NCBI RefSeq assembly: GCF_003479405.1 | Contig: NZ_QUHB01000001.1 | Coordinates: forward strand, 372,001 to 436,000 | DNA: 64,000 nt | Reading direction: 5' to 3' | DNA from: Eubacterium sp. AF16-48 | GTDB lineage: Bacteria > Bacillota > Clostridia > Lachnospirales > Lachnospiraceae | Shown: piece after piece, positions 9,484 to 19,042 of the stretch | How positions within the stretch are numbered: position 1 is the stretch's first letter | Layout: every line of letters begins with the position of its first letter | Notes under the pieces: generated by a model | Databases searched by the model: none | Told to the model about the DNA's origin: nothing | The model's input: the letters and a program-made list of their open reading frames with translations, nothing else | Translations under genes and position numbers: made by a program

Positions 9484-10713
9484 ATGAAAACAGCAGGTAT
9501 AATCGCAGAATTTAACCCTTTTCACAACGGTCATAAATATTTAATTGACACGGTGCGTCAAAAAACAGGAGCTGAGAATATTGTAATTTTATGTAGCGGA
9601 AATTTTGTTCAAAGGGGACTTCCTGCTATTTTTGACAAATCTCTTCGCAGTAAAACTGCAATAGAAAACGGTGCCGACGTGGTTTTTGAGCTTCCGGTAT
9701 GTTATTCTACAGCCTCTGCTGAAACTTTTGCCACATCATCAGTAAGTTTCTTTAACAAACTCAACTCCATAGATTACTTATGCTTTGGATGTGAAACGGA
9801 AAATACAAAGCTTTTAGAAGAAATTGCCCATGTATTAGCAGATGAACCAACAGAATACAGAGATTCATTGTTAGAAAATCTCAAATCAGGAATGACCTTC
9901 CCAAAAGCCCGTGGGATTTCATTAAAAAAATATATGCTTTCAAAAAATCCCGCCATTATTCAGGAGGATTTTGATAATATCATTTCATCTTCTAATAATA
10001 TTTTAGCAATTGAATACTTAAAAGCATTATATAAAACATCATCAAAAATTAAGGCTTTTTTCATTAAAAGACAGGGAGCCGGTTACAATGACACTAACAT
10101 AAACATGGAATTTGCTTCTGCTTCAGGAATAAGAAATGCCTTGTCAGACAACCATACTCCTGACCTAAGTTCTGTGATACCGGCAAACTCCCTTTCCCTT
10201 TATTCAAAGGCTGAACCTATTTTTCTTAAACATTTTTCAGAAATTTTAGGATATATTCTTTTACAGGAAAGTGATTTTACAAAATATAGTGATGTTTCAG
10301 ATTTTTTAAGTAACAGAATTAATAATTTAAAAGGAAATTATACCGGCTATGAGGACTTTATATCTATGCTTCAGTCCAAAAACTATACCTATGCCGGCAT
10401 TTCCAGATGTCTTTGTCACATACTTTTAGGTATTACCAAAGCTGATATGGATTATTTTAAAGATAATGATTACCTTAAGTTTGGAAGGCTCCTTGCCTTT
10501 AGAAAAGATTCCGGGGTTTTATCTGCAATAAAAAACAACAGTAACATAAATTTAATAAGTAAATTTTCCGATTATTACAGCGTATGTGATGATTTTGACA
10601 GAAAAATCCTGGATATAAATATCAAGGCAGATTCTATATATAGAATGGTTTATGCAAATAAATACAAAAAGGAACTGTCTACGGAATTTAACCGTAAAAT
10701 AATTATTCAATGA
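9484..10713 (+). CDS. tmcAL: tRNA(Met) cytidine acetate ligase TmcAL (YlbM family)
   Basis: TmcAL makes N4-acetylcytidine at the wobble position of elongator tRNA-Met, using acetate and ATP. The 409-residue protein opens with AGIIAEFNPFHNGHKYLI, the nucleotidyltransferase HIGH-like motif (FHNGH, about 12-16), and has ILCSGNFVQRG (about 34-44), both typical of YlbM. Acetate as substrate fits its place beside ackA-pta. It is one of only three plus-strand genes. RBS GGAG precedes the ATG. Confidence 0.93.
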   Translation: MKTAGIIAEFNPFHNGHKYLIDTVRQKTGAENIVILCSGNFVQRGLPAIFDKSLRSKTAIENGADVVFELPVCYSTASAETFATSSVSFFNKLNSIDYLCFGCETENTKLLEEIAHVLADEPTEYRDSLLENLKSGMTFPKARGISLKKYMLSKNPAIIQEDFDNIISSSNNILAIEYLKALYKTSSKIKAFFIKRQGAGYNDTNINMEFASASGIRNALSDNHTPDLSSVIPANSLSLYSKAEPIFLKHFSEILGYILLQESDFTKYSDVSDFLSNRINNLKGNYTGYEDFISMLQSKNYTYAGISRCLCHILLGITKADMDYFKDNDYLKFGRLLAFRKDSGVLSAIKNNSNINLISKFSDYYSVCDDFDRKILDINIKADSIYRMVYANKYKKELSTEFNRKIIIQ

Positions 10714-10733
10714 CCCTTATAGATAACAATCTA

Positions 10734-10783
10734 AAAAGACTACCTGCCACACATATGGTAATTGTGGTAAGTAGTCTTTTTTG
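10734..10783. terminator. Bidirectional terminator between tmcAL and the DUF711 gene
   Basis: AAAGACTAC and GTAGTCTTT form the base of a hairpin, extended by CCACA/TGTGG pairing, with A-runs on the left and a T-run on the right. It lies between the 3' ends of two convergent genes and can serve both. Confidence 0.85.
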
Positions 10784-10786
10784 TTA

Positions 10787-12151
10787 TTAGTTCTTAAAAC
10801 TATGTATAGGTGCAGGAATTCTTCCTGTTCTGTTTACAAAATTGTCACAGGCAAAGTTGTTTACAGGCATTATCGGTGCATAACCTAAAAGTCCACCAAA
10901 TTCAACCTCATCTCCCACCTGTTTTCCAACAACAGGGATAATTCTAACAGCTGTAGTCTTCTGATTAACCATGCCAATAGCTGATTCGTCAGCAATTATT
11001 CCGGCAATAGTTGTAGCCTTTGTATCTCCCGGTATTGCAATCATGTCAAGACCAACTGAGCATACACAAGTCATCGCTTCAAGCTTCTCTATTGTAAGAG
11101 CTCCTTCTTTTACTGCATCTATCATTCCCTGATCTTCACTTACAGGAATAAACGCACCACTTAATCCACCTACATATGACGAAGCCATTACACCACCTTT
11201 TTTAACCTGGTCATTAAGCATGGCAAGGGCAGCTGTAGTTCCCGGAGCACCGGCTCTTTCTAAGCCTATTTCCTCTAAAATATCTGCAACACTGTCTCCA
11301 ATGGCAGGTGTAGGTGCTAAAGACAAATCGATTATTCCGAAAGGAACATTAAGTCTCTCAGATGCTTCCTTAGCTACTAACTGACCTACTCTTGTTATTT
11401 TAAATGCTGTTTTCTTTATTGTGTCACAAAGAACTTCAAAGTTCTCTCCACGAACTTTCTTTAATGCGTGTCTTACAACGCCGGGACCGGATACACCAAC
11501 ATTGATAATTGCGTCGGCTTCCGTAACACCGTGGAATGCTCCTGCCATAAAAGGATTATCATCAGGTGCATTGCAAAATACAACTAACTTGGCACATCCT
11601 AAAGAGTCCTGTTCTTTAGTTGCCTGAGCTGTTTCTAACACTATTTCTCCCATAAGACGTACTGCATCCATATTAATACCGGTCTTAGTAGAGCCTACAT
11701 TTACTGAACTGCAGACTCTTTCAGTACATGCTAAAGCCTGAGGAATTGACTTTATAAGATTTTCTTCTGCCGTAGTCATTCCCTTACTTACTAAAGCTGA
11801 ATAGCCTCCTAAGAAATTAACTCCAACCTCTTTTGCTACCTTATCTAAGGTTTTGGCAATAGTTACAAAATCCTCCGGTGTCTTGCAGGCACTAGCTCCC
11901 ACAATACCTATAGGTGTAACGGAAATTCTCTTATTTACAATAGGAATACCATATTCCTTTGAAATATCCTCCCCTGTCTGAACAAGGTCTTTTGCCAGTC
12001 TCTTTATTTTATTATAAATATTATTGTTAAGTATGTCTAAATCACTGCTTATACAGTCCATCAGACTAATTCCCAATGTAATTGTTCTAACATCAAGATT
12101 ATAGTTGTCTATCATCTTGTTTGTTTCTATTACTTCAAATCTGTTTATCAT
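10787..12151 (-). CDS. PFL family protein (DUF711, UPF0210)
   Basis: A 454-residue DUF711 protein. The family is structurally related to glycyl-radical pyruvate formate-lyase folds but has no proven activity. It is recognised by the conserved start ([13 protein letters not shown]), the block [22 protein letters not shown] near residues 140-160, and [12 protein letters not shown]. No glycyl-radical RVxGY motif is visible at the C-terminus, so it is not a canonical PFL. The gene follows an ACT-domain gene by 16 bases. This two-gene pairing is conserved, which suggests the ACT protein regulates it or binds a ligand with it. Confidence 0.9.
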   Translation of the reverse strand: MINRFEVIETNKMIDNYNLDVRTITLGISLMDCISSDLDILNNNIYNKIKRLAKDLVQTGEDISKEYGIPIVNKRISVTPIGIVGASACKTPEDFVTIAKTLDKVAKEVGVNFLGGYSALVSKGMTTAEENLIKSIPQALACTERVCSSVNVGSTKTGINMDAVRLMGEIVLETAQATKEQDSLGCAKLVVFCNAPDDNPFMAGAFHGVTEADAIINVGVSGPGVVRHALKKVRGENFEVLCDTIKKTAFKITRVGQLVAKEASERLNVPFGIIDLSLAPTPAIGDSVADILEEIGLERAGAPGTTAALAMLNDQVKKGGVMASSYVGGLSGAFIPVSEDQGMIDAVKEGALTIEKLEAMTCVCSVGLDMIAIPGDTKATTIAGIIADESAIGMVNQKTTAVRIIPVVGKQVGDEVEFGGLLGYAPIMPVNNFACDNFVNRTGRIPAPIHSFKN

Positions 12152-12167
12152 CTAAAGCCTCCGTTTT

Positions 12168-12440
12168 TTAAATTCTATGCATGCTGTTAAAAATATCTTC
12201 GTGCTGCATCTTTATTGCAACTCCGATTTCTTCTCCGATTTTATCCAAATCATCTGCCATTTCATGTACCGGCTTTGATGCATTATTACAATCAACAATC
12301 ATCATCATGTTAAAATACTCCTGCACGATAGTCTGTGAAATGTCAAGAATATTTACATTGTTTTCTGCAAGATATGAACAAACTCCTGCAATAATTCCTA
12401 CTGTGTCTTTTCCAACAACTGTTATAATTGTCTTCTTCAT
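12168..12440 (-). CDS. ACT domain-containing protein (UPF0237)
   Basis: This 90-residue protein is a single ACT domain, a small ligand-binding fold that often senses amino acids. The start TVVGKDTVGIIAGVCSYLAENN fits the GcvR/UPF0237 type. There is no catalytic domain. It lies directly upstream of the DUF711 gene with a GGAGG site, so the two are almost certainly co-expressed. The ligand is unknown. Confidence 0.9.
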   Translation of the reverse strand: MKKTIITVVGKDTVGIIAGVCSYLAENNVNILDISQTIVQEYFNMMMIVDCNNASKPVHEMADDLDKIGEEIGVAIKMQHEDIFNSMHRI

Positions 12441-12468
12441 AAAATCCTCCTACATAAGTAAAATATAT

Positions 12469-13278
12469 TTATATAATAATCTGGGATGAAGGCCTTGTGC
12501 CACTGGCAACTTTCAGGTCTATATCATCTGCACAAAACTTATTATTTCCAAAATTTATTTCATTTCTCACTGCCTCAAATGCCAAAGCCGGATAATTATT
12601 TTCCTGACTTAAATGTCCCAACATAATATGCTGTAACCTGTCACTTATTATATTATTAATAAGATTTCCGCATGCCTCGTTAGACAAATGTCCCTTATTT
12701 CCCCATATACGCTGCTTTAAATAATATGGATAAGGCCCTGTCTGTAACATATTAATATCATGATTTGCTTCCAGCAAAATAGCATCTAAATCCTGTAAAT
12801 TATTTATTAAAGGCTCGCTACTTTCCCCTAAGTCAGTAACAACGGCACAAACTTTGTTGTCCCCTGATGTATTGCTCATAAATTTGTAGCAAACAGGATC
12901 CGCTGCATCATGACTGATTTTCATTGGCATAATCTGCATATCCCCTATAACCAAATCCTTCATAGGAGATATAACATTAAATAAATCTGTATCTACCTGC
13001 CCTATGGATGATTCATTCAATATATAATCAATAGTCTTCTCTGTGGCATATACAGGCTTTTGGTACTTTCTAAGGAACACTCCCAACCCCTTTATGTGGT
13101 CGCTATGTTCATGGGTTATAAGTATTCCATCCACATCATCTGCCGTCTTATCAAAAAACTCCAGACCTTCTTCTGTTTTTTTTCTGCTAATTCCCACGTC
13201 AACCATTAATGTTGTATTTTCATTATCAACAACAATACAATTGCCTTTACTTCCACTTGAAATAGACGATATTTTCAT
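12469..13278 (-). CDS. MBL-fold metallohydrolase, YycJ/WalJ type
   Basis: A 269-residue metallo-beta-lactamase-fold protein. It has the metal motif THEHSDHIKGL near residues 55-65, a start of MKISSISSGSKGNC, and later conserved His/Asp positions (VTDLGE, LEANHD, GHLS). This fits the YycJ/WalJ family, which in Bacillus belongs to the walRK operon and has been reported as a 5' exonuclease; that role is inferred here by family only, and no walRK genes are nearby. The start at 13278 has AGAGGTG ahead; the open frame extends to 13323 without homology. Confidence 0.85.
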   Translation of the reverse strand: MKISSISSGSKGNCIVVDNENTTLMVDVGISRKKTEEGLEFFDKTADDVDGILITHEHSDHIKGLGVFLRKYQKPVYATEKTIDYILNESSIGQVDTDLFNVISPMKDLVIGDMQIMPMKISHDAADPVCYKFMSNTSGDNKVCAVVTDLGESSEPLINNLQDLDAILLEANHDINMLQTGPYPYYLKQRIWGNKGHLSNEACGNLINNIISDRLQHIMLGHLSQENNYPALAFEAVRNEINFGNNKFCADDIDLKVASGTRPSSQIII

Positions 13279-13390
13279 ATGTACACCTCTAAACTTCCTT
13301 GTACATTTTATTGTATTTTTCAATTAATTTCAACCTATATTGTTGTAATAATATAAATTTGCCAAAATATTATAAATAAAAAAGGCATTT

Positions 13391-14317
13391 ATGAAAAAAA
13401 TTATTAAAACCATCCTATGTGTTTTTGCCATAGTATTAACTGTTACATTTCCTGCTTTAATATCAAAAAGTGTAAAGGATGGCATTGCCTTGTGTCTATA
13501 CACTCTTGTTCCTGCACTGCTTCCTTTTATGCTAATAGTAAATATAATGCAAAAACATGATTTGTGTTCCCAGATAAGTTATATTTTAAAGCCAATATTA
13601 AAGATTTTCTTTAAAATATCTGATAACGGGTGTTTTGCCGTAATTATCGGCTTTATTTGCGGATATCCCATGGGAGCTAAAACCATATCAGATTTATATA
13701 TTCATAAAAAAATATCTTTTTCCGAAGCTGCATATTTAGTAACTTTTTGTAACAATTGTAGTTTGTCTTTTTTGCTTAATTATATATTTCTAAATTATCT
13801 GCAAAATTCTTTTATAAAAAATACTGCATTTATTAATCCAGCATTGTTATGTGTCATTCTTGTATATTGCCCTGCCTTTATTGTAGGAACAGCCAACCGT
13901 TTTTTATTAAAACCTGACATTACAGTTAATAATTCAAAAGCTATGCCCTTTACCGGCAACCCAATACTTTTATCTGTTAAATCCTTAACAACCCTGTCGG
14001 TTTATGTTATTTGTTTCAATATTATGTCCCGGTTGCTTTTGACTCTTCCCATAAATGCCACGTTTAAATCAATTCTTTGCGGCGTAAGTGAAATAACGTC
14101 AGGAACTGCTATTATATTTGAAAACATAAGTGGAAACACTGTTCTTTGTACATACCTTATACTTTTGTTTACTGTTTTTGGTGGCATTTCCATTACAATG
14201 CAATCTTTAAGTCAGATTTGTCATTCAAAATTAAAGGTATATTATTTAGTGGGCAAATTAGAATCATCTGTTGTTTTTACATTATTATTTTTTATTTTAT
14301 ATCTTGTAAAAAACTAA
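13391..14317 (+). CDS. YlbJ-like membrane protein (nucleoside-recognition/Gate domain)
   Basis: A 308-residue integral membrane protein with about seven or eight hydrophobic segments. It contains GFICGYPMGAKTISDLYI (about 91-108), the hallmark of the YlbJ sporulation membrane family. It is shorter than Bacillus YlbJ (about 400). In Bacillus, ylbJ lies near ylbM, ylbI (coaD) and ylbH (rsmD); all of these are in this window, which supports the assignment. Whether this strain sporulates is not shown here, because no other clear sporulation gene is present. Confidence 0.72.
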   Translation: MKKIIKTILCVFAIVLTVTFPALISKSVKDGIALCLYTLVPALLPFMLIVNIMQKHDLCSQISYILKPILKIFFKISDNGCFAVIIGFICGYPMGAKTISDLYIHKKISFSEAAYLVTFCNNCSLSFLLNYIFLNYLQNSFIKNTAFINPALLCVILVYCPAFIVGTANRFLLKPDITVNNSKAMPFTGNPILLSVKSLTTLSVYVICFNIMSRLLLTLPINATFKSILCGVSEITSGTAIIFENISGNTVLCTYLILLFTVFGGISITMQSLSQICHSKLKVYYLVGKLESSVVFTLLFFILYLVKN

Positions 14318-14333
14318 TAAAAACATTTCATTT

Positions 14334-14380
14334 AAAAAAACAGGACTAATCAGTACATAATACCGGTAGTCCTGTTTTTT
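14334..14380. terminator. Bidirectional terminator
   Basis: The arms AAAAACAGGACTA and TAGTCCTGTTTTT are perfectly complementary around a loop of about 19 bases, with A-runs and T-runs at the ends. It lies between the convergent ylbJ-like gene and the accessory block. Confidence 0.9.
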
Positions 14381-14397
14381 ATTAAACAGTATGAATT

Positions 14398-15019
14398 TTA
14401 ATTATTTATCTCATGTTTTTCTTCAAAGTACTGCCCCGTATCTCCAAAATATGTATACATTACAACTGCACTTATTCTATTACCTGAATATATATCGCTC
14501 CCCTTCAATTGTCCCTTTGTTTTCGTCCAATATGTTTATGTATAAAATATACTCCTGTAGATATCCGTCTTTATAAATACACTTAGAGACATCTTCTACT
14601 TCGTTTTCCCCTCCCCCATAACCAAATTTTACCGTATGCATTTCATTACTTGTGTAAAAAATAAACTCCCTGCAGGGAAAGATTTCTTCACCCCTTTCTT
14701 CCACCATTTTTTTTATACTTTCATAGCTTTCATCTTTACTATCAGCTCTTATCAGTAAGTCATTATCATCAAAAAAGTTCGTGTATCCAACTTTTGCTTC
14801 TTTTCTAACACGTTTTCCCCTACTTACATTTCCACATATCATATCAACGGTTTTACTTGGACAATACGCTCCCGTATGAAGCATGTTTCCCCCTTTCCAG
14901 TATTCTTTTCTCTTACACTTCATGTCAGTTTCATTAATTAACTCTTCGTACTTATCTTCATATTTTTTTCTAATGTCCTCTAATTCATATATAACACCAT
15001 CCAATTCCTTTTTTCTCAT
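14398..15019 (-). CDS. Hypothetical protein, frameshifted near its 3' end (candidate immunity gene)
   Basis: From ATG 15019, behind a good AAAGGAG site, 179 codons are open and end at a stop at 14480-14482. The reading then clearly continues in the next frame to a stop at 14398-14400 with protein-like sequence (SDIYSGNRISAVVMYTYFGD). A run of four C at 14500-14503 would restore one 206-residue protein if it had three, so a single-base insertion is the simplest explanation. The protein is soluble, Lys/Glu-rich, with several Cys and no motif I recognise. It lies in the RHS accessory block, so an immunity or orphan role is possible, but this is context only. Confidence 0.6.
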
Positions 15020-15116
15020 ATAAAATTTCTCCTTTAATAAGGTGCTGCACTGCTATATGTAGTTTCCTGTTGGATTTTTCCGTGAAAAACATTCCTGTTT
15101 CAATTAAGCTGTTATT

Positions 15117-15308
15117 TTATAACCGAATTGTTTTTTCATATTTAACCACATATTTTATAGCTATGTCCCTAATCCATTTTCTGGGATGATCTGTATATTT
15201 TTGCATTATTTCATACACTTCACTTTTCCTATAGTTACTTAGTGCCCATATTACGTGTCCTTCTATTTCCTCATCTTCTAATATCTACATTACTTCTCTA
15301 ATTATCAT
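15117..15308 (-). pseudogene. Remnant of a small HEAT/ARM-like protein gene with an in-frame stop
   Basis: On the minus strand an ATG at 15306-15308 overlaps the end of the lipoprotein gene. The frame reads seven codons, hits TAG at 15285-15287, then stays open for about 55 codons to a stop at 15117-15119. The open part includes EGHVIWALSNYRKSEVYEI and HPRKWIRDIAIKYVVKY. The alternating amphipathic helices, with W-A-L and IRD-IA-I patterns, look like the last HEAT-type repeats of a longer protein. HEAT-like proteins often accompany RHS toxins as immunity proteins, so this may be a broken immunity gene. No start follows the TAG. Confidence 0.55.
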
Positions 15309-15714
15309 GTATATAATATAATGTATGACTCTCTAAATCATACAAACCGACGTCATAGCCACCTCCTTCCTCTTTCCTATAGTAATAATCCCCCTCAGTT
15401 ATACATGAACTATCAAAATCATATTTATCTGGTTCACTCATAAATTCCGATTGAAAATTATTAAAATATTGCTTAATAACCTTAACGTAATCTTTAGACA
15501 CTACTGTATAATATGAATTTTCTGAAAAAGTTACATCAAAAGATTTATCATAATAGTATTTACAATAATCTGTGTATTTCTTAAAACCATCATCAAAATA
15601 CTCATCGCAAGACTTATATCCATCTAAAATAAACTCTTTTGTATTATTTCCACATCCTGTTATTACCATAGCCACACTAATTCCAATTATTATAATTCCA
15701 TTTGCTTTCATCAT
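15298..15714 (-). CDS. Small putative lipoprotein downstream of the RHS gene (candidate immunity protein)
   Basis: A 138-residue protein with a hydrophobic N-terminal segment (IIIIGISVAMVITGC) ending in a lipobox-like ITGC, so Cys21 is the likely lipidated residue. The mature part is short, acidic and very Tyr-rich (CKYYYDKSF, YYYRKEEGGGYDVGLYD). I recognise no domain. It starts 23 bases after the RHS toxin stop, the usual place for a cognate immunity gene. If the toxin acts outside the membrane, a surface-anchored lipoprotein would be a sensible protector. Immunity is inference from position only. Confidence 0.6.
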   Translation of the reverse strand: MMKANGIIIIGISVAMVITGCGNNTKEFILDGYKSCDEYFDDGFKKYTDYCKYYYDKSFDVTFSENSYYTVVSKDYVKVIKQYFNNFQSEFMSEPDKYDFDSSCITEGDYYYRKEEGGGYDVGLYDLESHTLYYIHDN

Positions 15715-15737
15715 ATTTACACCGCCTCTCTTAGAAT

Positions 15738-18700
15738 CTAAAATGTAGTTTTATAATTCAATCCCCAACGAAATGGTTTCAACTGTCCTGAATCTTGCAT
15801 ATATTTACCTATATTATTTGCTAATCCCGCAAAACTAAACCATGATCTCGTCTCCGTAAAATCATATATATCACCTATAGATATGACCAAATTCCATTTA
15901 TGCCCGTCATACATTCTTGCATTAACAAACACTCTAATATGTTGAACAGAATAATATAAATCTCTATTTTCTGTAAACTCAAATGCAAAATTAAATACTT
16001 TCTGTCCATCTATTCTTTTTTTGCACTTATCAAGTTCTTTTTTTACCGCCCTACTTAACTGAATATCACTTTTAATTTTATTTGTAAGCTTTTGTAATTT
16101 GTTACTAGGCATTTTTTTACCCCCACCATATAAAGCGTGATGAAACATCATCTTTGCAACAAGATATCCCTTTGCGGTGAGAAAAACGTTTGCAGCTTGC
16201 CACACATGTCTCTTAAACGTCTTTGTGACTTTTATCGGATAAGTAATTAAATTACCAGTTTCATCATTCCCTATAATTGGATTACCTTCACAATACATAT
16301 ATAAATTATAACTCCATCTATTTTCATTTGCGCCAATATATTTTACATCATCAGCATTAATAAATCTTCCCACTTCAGCATCATAGTACCTACTTTGAAG
16401 GTAATAAAATCCACTCTCGTTATCAAAATAATATCCTCTGTATGTAATATGATTCAATGCATATGGTATCTCATTTTTCTCATAACAAACTGTATCTACC
16501 ACATTTCCCCATGCATCATACGCATAGCTTGCAATCTTTGCACCTGTTGAATCAATCAGTCCTATGACATCCCCTTGCATATTTTTTTCATAATAAATGC
16601 TTTTCCTGTTAAGTTCCTGATTCATTTCACTTATTTCATTATACTCAAAACCTGCGATGTCTCCATTACCATCATAATAATACCAAATATCATATTTTCT
16701 TCCCGATAACTTGTATGTAACAGTTTCTCTTATGAGTTTTTTTTCATCCCATTCATAATCAGTAGATGTTATATTTGTTTCTTTATGAGTTCTAAGTCCA
16801 TTTTGATTGTATTCATAAGTTACGTCCGAATCATCACTCAATATTATTTTTGAAAGTTCTCTGCCTCTTATCCATTCAAATTTCTTCCCGTCATGGTATT
16901 TAACAGGATTTCCAACACTATCATATGTTATCTTCTGATTTCCATATTTCGTCAACTGATCAGCCCAATCACCATTTTCATAACTATATTTTATGTCCTG
17001 TATATTTGTAAGACTCCCATCCGAATTTATTTTTTTTAGATGCTTTGCCACAACATTTCCAGTACTTGTATATCCGTAAACACATCCCGTGCTATTAACA
17101 TAATCCAACTCCTTTACTAATCGCCCATGTACATCATAAGCATATTCATAAATTCTGTTTCCATCAAGTTTAATTTCCGTTATATTTCCCGACAAATCAT
17201 AAATATATTCATATTTTTTGTTTTCACCATATGCATTTATATTATATGATATCTTTGTATCAGACATTTCGTCCTGATAACTATTCAATAGATACTTTTT
17301 GCACAATTGCGAATATATCTCATAACTTATCTTTTTATTCTCGTCAGAAGACGTTACCACAATATTATCACCATTATACAAGGTGTCTGTTGTTACGGTT
17401 TTATCTTCGTCCGACATATCTGTTTTCTGAGATTCTTGATATGTCACCTTGCTTCCCTGATTCTTTTCAAATGTATAAGATATATTTTTATCTGTTATGT
17501 TTCCATCTACATTTTGACTATTTTTTACTTCCTTCATAAATCCATCATTCCTTGCTACGGTGATGTTGTCGTCTGAATATACATAATCATAACTTATTTT
17601 CTCTTTACGCGTACAATCTATAAATTTAAGTATTCTCCCTTCATTGTCATATTCTGTAACATATGAACATTGTGTATCATCACAATAATATATTTCAGAT
17701 TTTTTTGTATATGAATTTCCATTTTCATCAATAGATTTTGTAGTCACCGTTCTTATTTTCTGACCATTTCCATATGAAGTAATTTGTTCTAAAATATTAC
17801 TATTTTCTGTTATGTTACTTTCATAATTGACTAATTCAACGTCTCCAACTTTCAAGGTTTTCATATCACCATTTTTGTATGACATTGTATATTCTGTCTT
17901 CTGATCACATATATAGGTCACATTGCCATCACTGTCATATGTGTATGTTATGCATATGGTATGATTAATATCATTCTGATTTTCCTCTACAATTGCAGTG
18001 TTGTTTCCATTCTCATCATAGAAATATTTTATAACTTTATTTAATGTAACATCTCCATAATCTGTTGTTATTTTCTTTGTATCTCCACGATAAATATTTA
18101 CTATATATGTTACTTTAACACCGTCTTCCATTTCGGAATACTCATAATCGTATAATCCCTTATGTACCTGAGCCGAATATGCACCAAGCCTATCTGTTCC
18201 CTTATTCTGTGGATTGTCAGTTTTCCTAGGATTAACTGTACCAAAATCATCAGGATCATACACTTCATCAAAATCTGAATCAACAAGCCATGGATCCGTT
18301 CCTTCCCTGTACTCTCTTACATCTGACCAACCATCTCCATCACTGTCTTTTCCATCTTCATTCTTTACTGCCGGGTCCGTTCCAAGAGTAAAAACCTCAT
18401 ATCCGTCAGGCAATCCATCTCCGTCACTATCCTGAACGTACTTTGGTTCCGTTTCCGTACTATCCTCTGTCTCAGTATTCCATTTTGTCTTAAAATCCCA
18501 TATTTCGTATCCGTCTTCCAGACCGTCCCCATCAGTATCTCTTGTCACGGCACTATATGTCCCTGCCTCATCCTGATTTTCTTCACCTGTTTCACTGTTA
18601 ATACTATAAGAAAGTATGTTACTTAAATATTTTCCGTCTTTTCTTATTGCAACTAATCTTACATCCATATCCGTGGTATCACTGTCTATGTCTAAAGAAT

Positions 18701-19034
18701 ACTCCAAATCACTGGTTCTTGCAACCATTTTAAAATCCCCATCATTTTTTCTGGTCGCAATCATGTATTCCTCTACTTCTTTACCTGAGCCATCACCGTA
18801 ATCTTCCCAGTTCAGATCTATTTTTCCTGTATCTTCCTGATATTCTCCCGTAATATTAAAATCCCCATAATACTTTCCATTCATATCTATAGGGTCAAAG
18901 TAATCCACTACAAACATAGGTGCTTTATTCGTAGCTGTTCCACATATCCTCATATATGACATGTTCTCTTCCGTCCCGGTACATAGTGCAATTCCATATG
19001 TTTCGGGAATCTCACCAAACGCTATCTTTTCCAC
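15738..19034 (-). CDS. RHS/YD-repeat wall-associated polymorphic toxin, C-terminal part (frameshifted from 19043-20086)
   Basis: This 1098-codon frame holds most of an RHS-type protein. A fibronectin-like stretch comes first. Calcium-binding type-3 repeats follow (DTDGDGLEDGYE, DSDGDGLPDGYE, DSDGDGWSDVREY; about 165-260). Many YD repeats come next (for example YDSVGNPVKYHDG, YAYDAWGNVVD), then the RHS core signature YYLQSRYYDAEVGRFINADD near residue 890. The last about 190 residues differ and look like a variable toxin tip, containing GDIYDFTETRSWFSFAGL. The apparent GTG start at 19034 is not real: the frame continues upstream into the preceding ORF, from which it is split by a one-base deletion at 19059-19067. 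Confidence 0.85.
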   Translation of the reverse strand: MEKIAFGEIPETYGIALCTGTEENMSYMRICGTATNKAPMFVVDYFDPIDMNGKYYGDFNITGEYQEDTGKIDLNWEDYGDGSGKEVEEYMIATRKNDGDFKMVARTSDLEYSLDIDSDTTDMDVRLVAIRKDGKYLSNILSYSINSETGEENQDEAGTYSAVTRDTDGDGLEDGYEIWDFKTKWNTETEDSTETEPKYVQDSDGDGLPDGYEVFTLGTDPAVKNEDGKDSDGDGWSDVREYREGTDPWLVDSDFDEVYDPDDFGTVNPRKTDNPQNKGTDRLGAYSAQVHKGLYDYEYSEMEDGVKVTYIVNIYRGDTKKITTDYGDVTLNKVIKYFYDENGNNTAIVEENQNDINHTICITYTYDSDGNVTYICDQKTEYTMSYKNGDMKTLKVGDVELVNYESNITENSNILEQITSYGNGQKIRTVTTKSIDENGNSYTKKSEIYYCDDTQCSYVTEYDNEGRILKFIDCTRKEKISYDYVYSDDNITVARNDGFMKEVKNSQNVDGNITDKNISYTFEKNQGSKVTYQESQKTDMSDEDKTVTTDTLYNGDNIVVTSSDENKKISYEIYSQLCKKYLLNSYQDEMSDTKISYNINAYGENKKYEYIYDLSGNITEIKLDGNRIYEYAYDVHGRLVKELDYVNSTGCVYGYTSTGNVVAKHLKKINSDGSLTNIQDIKYSYENGDWADQLTKYGNQKITYDSVGNPVKYHDGKKFEWIRGRELSKIILSDDSDVTYEYNQNGLRTHKETNITSTDYEWDEKKLIRETVTYKLSGRKYDIWYYYDGNGDIAGFEYNEISEMNQELNRKSIYYEKNMQGDVIGLIDSTGAKIASYAYDAWGNVVDTVCYEKNEIPYALNHITYRGYYFDNESGFYYLQSRYYDAEVGRFINADDVKYIGANENRWSYNLYMYCEGNPIIGNDETGNLITYPIKVTKTFKRHVWQAANVFLTAKGYLVAKMMFHHALYGGGKKMPSNKLQKLTNKIKSDIQLSRAVKKELDKCKKRIDGQKVFNFAFEFTENRDLYYSVQHIRVFVNARMYDGHKWNLVISIGDIYDFTETRSWFSFAGLANNIGKYMQDSGQLKPFRWGLNYKTTF

Positions 19035-19042
19035 CCATTTCT

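Noticed and set aside
19034-19034. GTG start for the large RHS ORF
   Set aside because: The Val codon is internal: coding sequence continues upstream in the same frame (GEKYNLDVKKW) into the neighbouring ORF.
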